Position numbers and translations under genes: made by a program. From an uncultured Bacteriovorax sp. (GTDB lineage Bacteria > Bdellovibrionota > Bacteriovoracia > Bacteriovoracales > Bacteriovoracaceae): DNA of 64,000 nt. The notes under the pieces are model-generated. The model had not been told where the DNA came from and ran no database searches. It worked only from the letters and a program-made list of their open reading frames with translations. Shown here in pieces: positions 20,885 through 29,813 of the stretch. Where the stretch lies: assembly GCA_946482295.1 (NCBI GenBank), contig CAMLRB010000001.1:47247-111246 (forward strand), in the 5' to 3' direction. Every line of letters begins with the position of its first letter. The stretch's first letter is position 1.

Positions 20885-21973
20885 ATGACTATTAATTCCA
20901 CAATTAAAAAAACTTCATTGCATGAAGAACATCTTGCCCTCAACGCTAAGATGGCCCCATTTGCAGGCTTTGATATGCCTTTGCAATACTCCTCTGTAAA
21001 AGATGAGGTGATTGCCGTTAGGGAAAATGCTGGCGTCTTTGATGTTAGCCATATGGGTGAATTTTTTGTCACCGGTCCTGATGCCATAAAATTCGTCGAT
21101 CATGTCATCACAAATGATTTTAAAAATGCAGACATGCTTAAAGCTGTGTACTCACCTCTTTGTCGAGAAGACGGAACAGTCATTGACGATCTTATTGCTT
21201 ACAAATTGGCCGAAGATCGCGTACTCATTTGCGTGAACGCCTCGAATATAGATAAAGATTGGAATTGGATTTATTCAAAACTTTCTGGCTTTAACTGCCA
21301 AATGGAAAATCAATCTGATAATTTTTCATTACTCGCTATTCAAGGTCCTAAAGCGGCTCTTATTTTAAAAAATTTAGGGATTCTCAAGAATATCGATTTT
21401 CCGTACTACTCAATTTTCGAAACAAGTTTACATGGTGAAAACATAATCGTCGCTCGCACTGGTTACACTGGTGAAGATGGATTTGAAGTTTTCTCAAGCC
21501 ATGCTTTTGCTAAAGATCTTTGGAACAAACTTCTCTTCAATGGTGTTAAGCCTTGTGGATTAGCTTCTAGAGATGTTTTGAGACTGGAAGTTTGCTTTCC
21601 ACTTTATGGCCACGAATTAACTGATGAAGTGACGCCATTAGATGCTGGACTTAGCTGGACTGTAAAAATGTCAAAAGAAGATTTCATCGGTAAAAAAGCG
21701 CTTTCAGAATACAAACCTAAACATCAACTTGTGAAACTCTCTCTTGATAGAGGGATTCCACGTGAAGGTTACAACGTTTTAAATGCTGCTGGTGAAAAAA
21801 TTGGTTTTGTTACATCGGGAACAATGTCTGTTGTAACTGGTAAAGGGATCGCGCTTGCTCTTGTTGAAAAAGCAAAAGCTCCTCAAGATAAAAAATACTT
21901 AATTAATATTAGAAATAGCAACTACGAAGCCCAGGTTCACACCAAAGCTTTTGTTTCCGGAGGACACAAGTAA
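20885..21973 (+). CDS. gcvT: Glycine cleavage system T protein (aminomethyltransferase)
   Basis: Transfers the methylene group from the lipoyl arm of H protein to tetrahydrofolate, releasing ammonia. The 362 residues have the family pattern: HMGEFFVTGPDA, RTGYTGEDGFEV (folate site), SRDVLRLEVCFPLYGHEL and LDAGLSWTV. The AAGGGAAAC ribosome region lies just before ATG 20885. The stop codon overlaps the gcvH start by one base. No gcvP is found in the window, so the P protein must be encoded elsewhere. Confidence 0.97.
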   Translation: MTINSTIKKTSLHEEHLALNAKMAPFAGFDMPLQYSSVKDEVIAVRENAGVFDVSHMGEFFVTGPDAIKFVDHVITNDFKNADMLKAVYSPLCREDGTVIDDLIAYKLAEDRVLICVNASNIDKDWNWIYSKLSGFNCQMENQSDNFSLLAIQGPKAALILKNLGILKNIDFPYYSIFETSLHGENIIVARTGYTGEDGFEVFSSHAFAKDLWNKLLFNGVKPCGLASRDVLRLEVCFPLYGHELTDEVTPLDAGLSWTVKMSKEDFIGKKALSEYKPKHQLVKLSLDRGIPREGYNVLNAAGEKIGFVTSGTMSVVTGKGIALALVEKAKAPQDKKYLINIRNSNYEAQVHTKAFVSGGHK

Positions 21974-22359
21974 TGTCAAACGTACCAAACGAACTAAAAT
22001 ACACAAAAGAACATGAGTGGGCAAAACTAGAAGGTGATGTCGTTACAATCGGTATTACTGATTTCGCTCAATCATCACTAGGCGATATTGTTTTCGTAGA
22101 GCTTCCTGAAGTTGGTAAACATTTAAACTCGCACCAAACTTTTGGTGTTGTTGAATCTATTAAATCAGTAAGTGATCTTTACTCACCACTTTCAGGTACA
22201 GTTTTAGAAGTGAATAATGACCTAATAAACGCTCCTGAACTTTGCAATGCTGAACCTTACGGGAACGCATGGATGATAAAAATTAAGCTTGCAAACGTTT
22301 CTGAAGTGAATTCTCTTTTGTCAGCATCTGATTACCAAAATTATCTGTCATCACTCTAA
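21973..22359 (+). CDS. gcvH: Glycine cleavage system H protein
   Basis: Lipoyl carrier that shuttles the aminomethyl intermediate between the P, T and L proteins. The 128 residues contain the lipoylation segment ESIKSVSDLYSP with the acceptor Lys64 at the canonical position, and the N-terminal YTKEHEWAKLEG. It is coupled to gcvT by a TAATG overlap and followed by a strong terminator. Confidence 0.98.
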   Translation: MSNVPNELKYTKEHEWAKLEGDVVTIGITDFAQSSLGDIVFVELPEVGKHLNSHQTFGVVESIKSVSDLYSPLSGTVLEVNNDLINAPELCNAEPYGNAWMIKIKLANVSEVNSLLSASDYQNYLSSL

Positions 22360-22389
22360 TTTAAAAATTATCACAGACTTGTAACTAAA

Positions 22390-22418
22390 AAATGCCCCGT
22401 CTCGGGGCATTTTTATTT
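22390..22418 (+). terminator. Rho-independent terminator after gcvH
   Basis: Ten-base-pair stem AAATGCCCCG / CGGGGCATTT (22390-22399 with 22403-22412), three-base loop, then TTATTT. It lies 30 bases after the gcvH stop and closes folD-gcvT-gcvH. The rest of the gap to the next gene holds nothing I recognise. Confidence 0.9.
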
Positions 22419-22487
22419 CTGGGACACAAATTTTTTGATTTTTTCTCTCTTATCTATGCAAATTTTTCATTGATGGATGATTGATTT

Positions 22488-22889
22488 TTGGAAATAAATT
22501 TTTATTTAAAAAATTCTTTACGTGGGCCTTCGCTGGCTACATACTTTGGTTCGCTTAAAACAAACTCTTTATGCAATGGGATTACTAATAATATGATGTC
22601 TGATAATCAGGATGCAATTCAGCTTCTAAACACTGCGGTCATTAAGAGCAAAGAAAAAAGAATCAATGCTACTTACGAAGAAAGACTAGGAAAAATTTGT
22701 AACTCACCTGTCATGAATGCTCTATTGGTTGCTGTCGACCATTTAGCTGAAGAACAAAAAATTTCTAAAGATCATGCTTCTGTGCAGATCATTGAAACAA
22801 TCCGCGAGTTGGATTCTATCTGGAACGATTACGTCGTTATGGAAGGTATTGGTAAACTCAAAGATTTATTAAAAAACAACATTAACTAG
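22488..22889 (+). CDS. Hypothetical protein
   Basis: No family recognised. The open frame gives 133 residues from ATG 22488, but the first 35 are unlike a signal or domain and the true start may be one of the adjacent ATGs at 22593 and 22596 (MMSDNQDAIQLL, about 98 residues). The remaining part looks all-helical and soluble, with VMNALLVAVDHLAEEQKIS and IIETIRELDSIWNDYVVMEG. There is no clear ribosome site for any start. It converges with the TonB-type gene, sharing the palindromic CTAG of both stop codons. Confidence 0.55.
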   Translation: MEINFYLKNSLRGPSLATYFGSLKTNSLCNGITNNMMSDNQDAIQLLNTAVIKSKEKRINATYEERLGKICNSPVMNALLVAVDHLAEEQKISKDHASVQIIETIRELDSIWNDYVVMEGIGKLKDLLKNNIN

Positions 22890-23887
22890 CTTTTTACAAC
22901 AAATCCCCATTGAATCGTGGCCCGACCACCAACAAGCAAACCTTTCGGAGGGTTTGGAAAAGGGCCGGCTTTATTAAAGGACTCGATCGCTGCTTGATCG
23001 AGTTCTCTTATTCCTGATGTCCCTTCAATTTTGATGTCTACAATGTTTCCACGATCATTAAGAATCACTGTTACTGCCGTAATAAGATTTTCACTGGCCG
23101 GCATTCTTCTTCCAGAGCGATAAAGATTTTTTGCTTTATCTTTAATTGAAGTTCCCCAGTGCTGCTCTAATTTTTGACGAATGCGGTGATAGAAGCCATA
23201 GTACATGTTTTCCGTTGTATTAAGATTCGTCATATCACCTAACGGTACATCTTCAACAAAGTCATTGCTCGCTGAGAGACCATTTGTTCCGGCCTTTCCC
23301 TTTTCTAAACCAAGAGCTTGGGCCGATTTCGTTTTTTCGGCCATCTCATCAAGGATTGCTTTTTCTTCTGCAGCTGCAGCTTCATGGGCTTTTTCAACTT
23401 TTGCGAGTTCAAATCCACCTAGATCACTAAGTGAGAGATTTTTCTTTGCTGGAGCTGTTGCTGGCTTTTTAATTTCTGGCTGAACTTTCTTAGGGACTTG
23501 AGCAAGTGTTTCGTTTGACCCTGTTTTTTGGCCTAAACCGGCTTCTTTGAAAGCACCATTCGTACGTGCCATGGTCTGGCGATCAAACGTTTGGTCTTTT
23601 TCCCCAGCAAAACGTGAATTTTTCGGACGCTCAACCCGACCGTTAGTTTCATTGGCCACAATTTGTTTTGATTGTGAGTCTTTGATGGCCTTAAGCATTT
23701 TAGGCGAGATGAATTTAATATTTTCTAGCTTGAGAGTGGCTACTTGTGTTTTAGATGGAAGGGCAGCAGTTGTCTCTTGAGATTTGTGTACCTCTCGAAT
23801 GAACAAAGCTGTCACACCAATGTGAATAGCTAGCGACAAGAGAAACGCATAAGAGATTTTTGCTTTTTCTTTCTTGAAGAGTTTCAT
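22886..23887 (-). CDS. TonB-family envelope protein
   Basis: Predicted inner-membrane anchored protein with a periplasmic TonB-like C-terminal domain. It has a single N-terminal membrane helix (ISYAFLLSLAIHIGVTALFI), a long Ala/Lys/Glu-rich linker with a likely coiled coil (residues ~155-195), and the C-terminal domain (VTVILNDRGNIVDIKIEGTS, then IQWGFVV). Start 23887 (MKLFKKEK) is preferred: AAGGA sits five bases upstream. No exbB/exbD adjoin, so it may be a TonB paralogue used for envelope force transfer rather than siderophore uptake; substrate unknown. Confidence 0.8.
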   Translation of the reverse strand: MKLFKKEKAKISYAFLLSLAIHIGVTALFIREVHKSQETTAALPSKTQVATLKLENIKFISPKMLKAIKDSQSKQIVANETNGRVERPKNSRFAGEKDQTFDRQTMARTNGAFKEAGLGQKTGSNETLAQVPKKVQPEIKKPATAPAKKNLSLSDLGGFELAKVEKAHEAAAAEEKAILDEMAEKTKSAQALGLEKGKAGTNGLSASNDFVEDVPLGDMTNLNTTENMYYGFYHRIRQKLEQHWGTSIKDKAKNLYRSGRRMPASENLITAVTVILNDRGNIVDIKIEGTSGIRELDQAAIESFNKAGPFPNPPKGLLVGGRATIQWGFVVKS

Positions 23888-24010
23888 GTCCATCCTTAAC
23901 AAACCAAGGCGTGCCTTGTGGTCCTATCTTAACTCTTATCGTTTAAAAGCGGGAGAAAGTTAAGAAACATTCGGACAAAAGGCACAGGAGAAAATCACTC
24001 AAAAATAAGC

Positions 24011-26680
24011 TTATTGATTCTCGAAATATTCGTCATCGCCCAGTGGTCTTGCCTTCGGCGCAATTATTCCATTCTCTTCAGTCTGTATAACCTCTGGAGT
24101 TTCCGCAAATGACTCTATGATTGCACCTTGAGTATTTGGGGCAACTTTCTTTCCAGTTTGCTTATCGATCCAAACCTGAGAAATACCATCTGGTATTGGG
24201 AATGGGTTGTCGCCAAATTTTCTAATTGTGGCGCGCATATACTCTTTCCAAATTGATAGTGGTGAACGTCCACCTGTTTCGCCGTAACCCAGGGTGCGGT
24301 TATCATCAAAACCAGTCCACACGCTCGTTACAACATTAGGGCTATATCCTACAAACCAAGCATCAACATAATCATTCGTTGTTCCTGTTTTACCGGCGAT
24401 ATTAGGTCCCAATTCACGTGCAGCCCCTGCAGTACCGCTAGTGATAACCCCTTTCATCATCGACGTCATAACATAAGCTAAACGTGGATCATAAACTTGT
24501 CTTCCGCCGAGGCTCCTAAGGAATGGATTAGTTGAATCATTTGGCGTTTCCATATCTTTATCGACTGAACTTGGAATTTTCATATCTTTATCAAGTTCAT
24601 TAACTTGATACTTTTTTCCATCGCGATCAACAACTGAAGTTATTGCATGTGGAGTAATAAAGGTTCCACCATTGGCGAAAATGGCATATGTAGTCGCCAT
24701 ATCTCTTGGAGTAACTCCGAATGTACCAAGAGCAATACTAAGATTGTTTTCTAATTTTGCATTGAATCCAATTCTATCTGCAAATCTAAGGATGTTTCCA
24801 ACACCTACTTTGTCAGCGATTTTAATTGTAGGAATATTTCTTGATTGCTCAAGAGAAACACGCATAGTGACCGGCCCATGATATTCACCATCATAGTTTT
24901 TAGGCTTCCAGCTTGAAGCCGAATCGAAACCAGGCATCGCTTCAGGTGTATCCATGATGATCGTTGCTGGATTATAACCATTTTCAAGAGCTGCAGAAAA
25001 AAGAATAGGTTTAAATGACGACCCCGGCTGACGTTTTGCTTGAATAACACGATTGAATTTAGAAGCTTTATAGTTACTTCCACCAACATAACTAATTACA
25101 TCGCCTGTTTTTACATCAAGAGCAACGAGTGCTCCTTGTACTTCAGCTACTTGATCAAGCTGACATAGAATATATTTTTGACTTTTAAACAATGATCCAC
25201 TTTTTTGTCTTGCAAGTGCCGTTGCTCCAGGACCAGAGACATGAGCAGTAAGAGGGACTGACTTTTTAATCATTTGAACGTGGATAAGATCTCCAACTCT
25301 CAAAATCATCGAAGGTTTTGAAACTTCTTGATAGTATGCCGTGTTCTCATTAATGCTTCTTTTGTGCGCCCATTTAAAATATTCAAATGGAATGATCCCC
25401 GGAGAGCCACCCAATGATACAAAGATGATTTTCGCATCATCATCAAGTTTTGTAACAACAGCTTCATATTGAGTATTTTCTTTCAATATACTTGGAAGTT
25501 CATCACTGTCACGCAACCCGGGAATAAATCCAGGATCGCCAGAGTTAACCATTAAACGATTCTGTTCTTCCTGAAATTTATTGTACAGTTCTTCATCAAA
25601 ATTAAATTCATACTTTTTTTCATTCTTTTCGTTGATCGTGAAATAATTCGATCTCTGTTTATAAAGATTTTTTCTGCTTTCTAACTCAAAACGAGCGTAT
25701 TCATCAGGACTAATATGTGCAAAAGGTCCTTTATAACCTTGGCGTTTATCAACTTCTTTAATTCCTCTCTGGATTTGATCTTCTGCGATTTTTTGTAATT
25801 CCCAATCAAGAGTCGTTTTGATTTTGTATCCATCAATGAGAAATGACTTTTCACCAACGGCTTCAACTACTTTTTGCCTCACCCACTCTGTAAAGTAGGG
25901 TGCTTTCAATTCGTCTTCACGGATGTGATAAACAGTTTTTTCTTGTAGGGCATGGTCATATTGGGACTTTGTGATTTTTTTCAGCTTATACATACGTTCA
26001 AGTACGTATCCTTGTCGTTTTTTCGCTGCCGGAGGATTCACGTAAGGTGAATATTTTCCCGGAGCAACAAGAAGACCCGCTAACATCGCTGCTTCAGCAA
26101 CTGAAACATCTTTTAAATCTTTGTTGTAATAACCCCTAGCTGCTGCTTTTACCCCGTAATAACCTCCACCCAAATAAACTTGATTAAGATAGAGATAAAG
26201 AATTTCTTTTTTTGTTAATTTTTCTTCAATTCGTTGAGCAAGAATAAAATCTTTTAATTTACGAGTGATCGAACGCTCAGAACTTAGAAGCAAAGACTTT
26301 GCAACCTGCTGGGTAATTGTACTTCCCCCCTGCACAACACGTCCCGCTTTAAAGTTAGCAAACATTGCACGAGTGAGACCGAAATAATCCACTCCTTTAT
26401 GTTCAAAGAATTTATCATCTTCTGCCGAAAGAAACGCATCGATGACTCGTGCAGGAACATCTTTCATTTCGACGATTTCACGTTTTTCTAATCCAAGCTC
26501 AGCTAAAATCACACCATCTTTAGAAATGATTTGTGAAGCGAGGTTCGGCTTATAATCTTGGAGTTTATCAATCTTCGGTAAATCCAAATTAAAATAAGTA
26601 AAAGCAACTGCAGCTGTTACTCCTGCAAACAATGAAAGAGCAAGGATGGCGATAATTATTTTTATTACGAGACCTTTCAT
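24011..26680 (-). CDS. mrcA: Bifunctional penicillin-binding protein 1A
   Basis: Class A PBP that polymerises and cross-links peptidoglycan. The 889 residues have an N-terminal membrane helix, the glycosyltransferase domain (EDDKFFEHKGVDYFGL, GGSTITQQVAKSLLL, KKEILYLYLNQVYLGGGYYG), an OB-like insert, and the transpeptidase domain with SSFK (Ser554, Lys557), SRN, and KTGTTNDYVDAWF. All catalytic motifs are intact. An AGGA ribosome site precedes ATG 26680. It follows the patatin-like gene by nine bases. Confidence 0.96.
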   Translation of the reverse strand: MKGLVIKIIIAILALSLFAGVTAAVAFTYFNLDLPKIDKLQDYKPNLASQIISKDGVILAELGLEKREIVEMKDVPARVIDAFLSAEDDKFFEHKGVDYFGLTRAMFANFKAGRVVQGGSTITQQVAKSLLLSSERSITRKLKDFILAQRIEEKLTKKEILYLYLNQVYLGGGYYGVKAAARGYYNKDLKDVSVAEAAMLAGLLVAPGKYSPYVNPPAAKKRQGYVLERMYKLKKITKSQYDHALQEKTVYHIREDELKAPYFTEWVRQKVVEAVGEKSFLIDGYKIKTTLDWELQKIAEDQIQRGIKEVDKRQGYKGPFAHISPDEYARFELESRKNLYKQRSNYFTINEKNEKKYEFNFDEELYNKFQEEQNRLMVNSGDPGFIPGLRDSDELPSILKENTQYEAVVTKLDDDAKIIFVSLGGSPGIIPFEYFKWAHKRSINENTAYYQEVSKPSMILRVGDLIHVQMIKKSVPLTAHVSGPGATALARQKSGSLFKSQKYILCQLDQVAEVQGALVALDVKTGDVISYVGGSNYKASKFNRVIQAKRQPGSSFKPILFSAALENGYNPATIIMDTPEAMPGFDSASSWKPKNYDGEYHGPVTMRVSLEQSRNIPTIKIADKVGVGNILRFADRIGFNAKLENNLSIALGTFGVTPRDMATTYAIFANGGTFITPHAITSVVDRDGKKYQVNELDKDMKIPSSVDKDMETPNDSTNPFLRSLGGRQVYDPRLAYVMTSMMKGVITSGTAGAARELGPNIAGKTGTTNDYVDAWFVGYSPNVVTSVWTGFDDNRTLGYGETGGRSPLSIWKEYMRATIRKFGDNPFPIPDGISQVWIDKQTGKKVAPNTQGAIIESFAETPEVIQTEENGIIAPKARPLGDDEYFENQ

Positions 26681-26689
26681 TAACTAATC

Positions 26690-27694
26690 CTATTGAGCCA
26701 CATTGGCAGACATTTTAAGTTGAACTTGTTTTTTTAATTGCGACGTTTGTTTATCCAGAAATTCTTGAGTCTTCATGAGAGACGAGGCTCCATTTTGGGT
26801 TGAATCCAATTCTTTTGAAGTGAGAGGAAGAGGGAAAAAATAATCAAAGCCTTTTTTCTCTTTGCTGATTTTTCCAGCTGCTCGTCCATAAATTCCAACT
26901 AAAAACTCACTTGAATCTTCAAAATCAAAACTATTGCCCAAGACATCTGCACCAATAGTAAAGTCAGCTCCTAATCGATTCATCAATCTTGGATTGAAAA
27001 CTTCATTTTGAAATGCAGCTGTATAAGAACCTGGTTTACCTTTTTTGAAAGTAAAATTCTTAAGAAGCAATTCTCTTGTATTGCCTTTATCGAAGTAGTA
27101 AGTTTTCTTCGTTTTAGCATTATATAAGGTCAGATAAAGTTTTTTGCTAGCATCCTGTATATTCTTTGATTTGAATTTATCCAGCAGTAGACGATCTAAA
27201 TCTTCAAACCATTCTTCTTCATAAGGTCTATGATTTCCTTTTTCTCTAAAATATCTATAGAAATTCCATTCGATCGCCTCTGGAGTCATTCCATGTGCAT
27301 ACATGGCTGCAACAATAGCACCAAAATCTGTACCAGTAAGAAGTTGAGGAGCAAGTGATTGTCTTTCAAGATATTTTAATAATGAAACGTAATTAAGTGC
27401 TCGGTACAGACCAGGCCCTAAACTTAATCCTATCCTCAGTTTTCTACTCACAGCTTGATTGATTTCACCGGCCTCAGAGTCTGAATAAATGTCTCCTCCA
27501 CGCTCGCCGATCCAAACTGTTTCTTCGTTTGGAGCAATAACTGGAGGACTTTCATGAAGAGGAATAGTCCCTTCAAGTCCAAGATCAACTTGATCATGTT
27601 GAATATTTTGATCAGAAGTTTTGTTTGGTCTTTTAAGGGATGAACACGCTGTTGTAAAAGCGAGTATGACTATGATTAAAAAAAGTGACTTCAT
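26690..27694 (-). CDS. Patatin-like lipoprotein lacking the catalytic serine
   Basis: 334 residues. The N-terminus MKSLFLIIVILAFTTACSS looks like a lipoprotein signal with Cys17. After a linker comes a patatin-type segment: a glycine-rich oxyanion stretch LGLSLGPG-LYRALNYVSLLKYLE, then LLTGTDFGAIVAAMYAHG, where active patatins have GTSxG. The nucleophile position is Asp123 (codon GAT), so lipase activity by the usual Ser-Asp dyad is unlikely. It overlaps xseB by one base (TAATG) and precedes mrcA. A structural or regulatory role in the envelope is inference; the resemblance itself is motif-based. Confidence 0.65.
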   Translation of the reverse strand: MKSLFLIIVILAFTTACSSLKRPNKTSDQNIQHDQVDLGLEGTIPLHESPPVIAPNEETVWIGERGGDIYSDSEAGEINQAVSRKLRIGLSLGPGLYRALNYVSLLKYLERQSLAPQLLTGTDFGAIVAAMYAHGMTPEAIEWNFYRYFREKGNHRPYEEEWFEDLDRLLLDKFKSKNIQDASKKLYLTLYNAKTKKTYYFDKGNTRELLLKNFTFKKGKPGSYTAAFQNEVFNPRLMNRLGADFTIGADVLGNSFDFEDSSEFLVGIYGRAAGKISKEKKGFDYFFPLPLTSKELDSTQNGASSLMKTQEFLDKQTSQLKKQVQLKMSANVAQ

Positions 27695-27900
27695 TAAAGT
27701 TCTTCTTCTTTCAGACTTTCTGTTAGCAAGGCGATTTTTTTCTCTGCCACAGAAAGCTGCTCTTTGCACTCTTTGTAAAGTTTAGTCCCAATTTCAAATT
27801 GCTCTAAGCTTTGCTCAAGTGCGAGTTCGCCTGATTCGAGTTTTGAGACTATATTTTCCAGCTGTTTTAAAGATTCTTCAAAAGATTTCTTAGTGGCCAT
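27694..27900 (-). CDS. xseB: Exodeoxyribonuclease VII small subunit
   Basis: Small helical subunit of exonuclease VII, 68 residues. It matches the family pattern: SFEESLKQLENIVSKLESGELALEQSLEQFEIGTKL, with the usual Lys/Glu-rich tail. The large subunit gene xseA is not adjacent in this window; upstream lies the divergent flagellar operon. Its stop overlaps the patatin-like gene start. Confidence 0.93.
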   Translation of the reverse strand: MATKKSFEESLKQLENIVSKLESGELALEQSLEQFEIGTKLYKECKEQLSVAEKKIALLTESLKEEEL

Positions 27901-28065
27901 TATTCACCTGTTGGTTAAAGACTTACTCTTTTGCACCAGTAAGACGTGTCAAAATTACAGCGTCTTGAAGGACATTTTTTTCCTGCGATTTAATACCTTA
28001 AAGATACATTATCAACGACTTACTTGGAAGACATTTGAGAGGGACAAATTTACCTATGTAGAGAA

Positions 28066-28084
28066 TTTGGCACTCAGCAAGCTA
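28066..28084 (+). promoter_or_regulatory. Sigma-54-type promoter of the flagellar operon
   Basis: TTGGCAC (28067-28073) followed by AAGCTA (28079-28084) gives the exact GG-N10-GC spacing of -24/-12 promoters. The -24 element matches the consensus; the -12 element has AAGC where TTGC is usual. The predicted start site near 28094 would leave a leader of about 27 bases before flgF. An NtrC-class activator is encoded at 57988-59484, but a link to it is speculation. Confidence 0.65.
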
Positions 28085-28120
28085 TAGTTAAATAGACGAC
28101 TAAATTCCAAGGAGGGAATT

Positions 28121-28951
28121 TTGAGAGAGCTATGGGTACCATTATCAGGAGCGATTGCTCAGCAACGTAATGTTGAAACAATTGCCAATAATGTGGCCAA
28201 TGCTAACACTCCTGGATTCAAGAAAGATCAAGTTGTTTTCAAAGAATATTTGGCAGCACTTGAGAAGCCTCAAGAAGTTGACCTTCCTCAAAAAGAATTC
28301 AAACCGGACGATTTTTACCGCAGCTACAATGCTGAAGACTCTTTTGTTAAAGTCGATGGAACTTATACTCTGCATGAACAAGGGCAACTTACTCCAACAG
28401 GAAATGCCTTTGATAATGCTCTAAATGGACCTGGATTTTTTGAAGTCCTAACCCCAAATGGAGTCCGCTATTCGCGCAAGGGAAGTTTTAGCATTAACAA
28501 TGAAGGCAAACTTGTGACTGATCAGGGTTTTTATGTTCTATCTAAAGATGCTCCACCAATTGCCAATCCTGATGGCACGATGACATTGGCAGCATCGCCT
28601 GACTCGAGAGTTATTAATGTTAGTGGATCAAAATTTTCAATAAGTTTAGAGGGTGAAGTGTTTAGCGGCGAAAATAAAGTCGGCACACTCGCTCTTACAG
28701 AATTTAAAGACGTGCATGCTTTGAAAAAAGAAGGACACTCTCTTTTTATTAATCCTGATCAAACAAATATAAAAGTTGGTGATCTTAAAACAAGTGTCCA
28801 CCAGGGCTTTGTTGAGCAATCAAACGTGAATGCTATTTCTGAAATGTCTAACTTAATTAATGCCAATAGAACTTTTGAATCAATTCAAAGAGCAATCAAG
28901 AATTACGATTCTTTAAGCGCAAAAGCGGTAAACGAAATATCTAAATTTTAG
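28121..28951 (+). CDS. flgF: Flagellar basal-body rod protein FlgF
   Basis: Proximal rod subunit, 276 residues. The N-terminal rod signature is clear (SGAIAQQRNVETIANNVANANTPGFKKDQV), as is the C-terminal EMSNLINANRTFESIQRAIKNYD. It starts with TTG at 28121, six bases after a strong AAGGAGGG ribosome site; no better ATG exists. First gene of a plus-strand flg operon. FlgF and FlgG are paralogous; the second copy downstream fits FlgG better, so this one is called FlgF by order and divergence. Confidence 0.88.
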   Translation: MRELWVPLSGAIAQQRNVETIANNVANANTPGFKKDQVVFKEYLAALEKPQEVDLPQKEFKPDDFYRSYNAEDSFVKVDGTYTLHEQGQLTPTGNAFDNALNGPGFFEVLTPNGVRYSRKGSFSINNEGKLVTDQGFYVLSKDAPPIANPDGTMTLAASPDSRVINVSGSKFSISLEGEVFSGENKVGTLALTEFKDVHALKKEGHSLFINPDQTNIKVGDLKTSVHQGFVEQSNVNAISEMSNLINANRTFESIQRAIKNYDSLSAKAVNEISKF

Positions 28952-28962
28952 CGAGGTTTGAG

Positions 28963-29805
28963 TTGAGAAATTTACTAATAGTGTTGATTGCAATTGCGAG
29001 CTTACAAGAAGCTCAGGCAATGCTTAAGGCCCTTCACACGGCAGCTTCTGGCATGACTTCTCAAGAAACGAACGTCAACACTATCTCAAACAACATTGCT
29101 AACGTTAATACGACTGGCTTCAAGCGAGGAAGAACTGAAATTGACGATCTCAACTATGAGACTATTCAAGAAGCAGGCGCTCGCTCTTCGGCCACTACTC
29201 AGTACAATGTGGGAACGCAAGTCGGCTCTGGATCTCGTGTTTCTGCCATTAGAAAAGAATTCACAGTTGGTGCTCCTCAAATCACAAACAATCCTTTTGA
29301 TTTAATGGTTAATGGCGAAGGCTTTTTTGGAATCATCATGCCAAATGGTGAATTAAAGTTCACTCGCGATGGCGCTTTCAACGTAGATGCCACTGGCACA
29401 CTAGTTAATAAACAAGGTTATAAAGTTTACCCTGGTCTAAGTTTTCCTCCGAATACAGCCAGCGTAAACATTGCTGAAAACGGCAGGGTCGATGCTTATA
29501 TCAAAGGTCAAAATGAACCGAGTGAAGTTGGTCAAATTCCAGTCTTCACATTCGTGAACCCAGTGGGATTAAAAAGTTCTGGTATGAACCTTTATCAAGT
29601 TTCTCTCTCGAGTGGACAACCTGTTCAAGGAGTTGCTGGAAACGACAATGCTGGGCCACTTATGCAAGGAGCACTTGAAGCTTCTAATGTGAGTCCGATG
29701 ACAGAAATGACAGACCTCATTCGTGCCCAAAGAGCTTATGAAATGAACTCGAAAGTTATGGGTGTAGCTGATCAGATGATGCAAACGATTAACAACATTA
29801 GGTAA
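28963..29805 (+). CDS. flgG: Flagellar distal rod protein FlgG, with signal-like N-terminal prefix
   Basis: Distal rod subunit, 280 residues as annotated. The FlgG core begins MLKALHTAASGMTSQETNVNTIS and ends ALEASNVSPMTEMTDLIRAQRAYEMNSKVM. The reading frame extends 19 residues further upstream to TTG 28963, which has a GAGG ribosome site at good spacing; that prefix (MRNLLIVLIAIASLQEAQA) looks like a Sec signal peptide. The alternative start is ATG 29020, which has only a weak ribosome site. FlgG is normally exported by the flagellar type III system without cleavage. Confidence 0.93.
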   Translation: MRNLLIVLIAIASLQEAQAMLKALHTAASGMTSQETNVNTISNNIANVNTTGFKRGRTEIDDLNYETIQEAGARSSATTQYNVGTQVGSGSRVSAIRKEFTVGAPQITNNPFDLMVNGEGFFGIIMPNGELKFTRDGAFNVDATGTLVNKQGYKVYPGLSFPPNTASVNIAENGRVDAYIKGQNEPSEVGQIPVFTFVNPVGLKSSGMNLYQVSLSSGQPVQGVAGNDNAGPLMQGALEASNVSPMTEMTDLIRAQRAYEMNSKVMGVADQMMQTINNIR

Positions 29806-29813
29806 TAAAGTTA

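Noticed and set aside
23905..23964. Short inverted repeats (CAAGGC-GT-GCCTTG and CTTAACT/AGTTAAG) upstream of the TonB-type gene
   Set aside because: Stems are short, the T run needed for a terminator is missing, and no regulator is linked to them.
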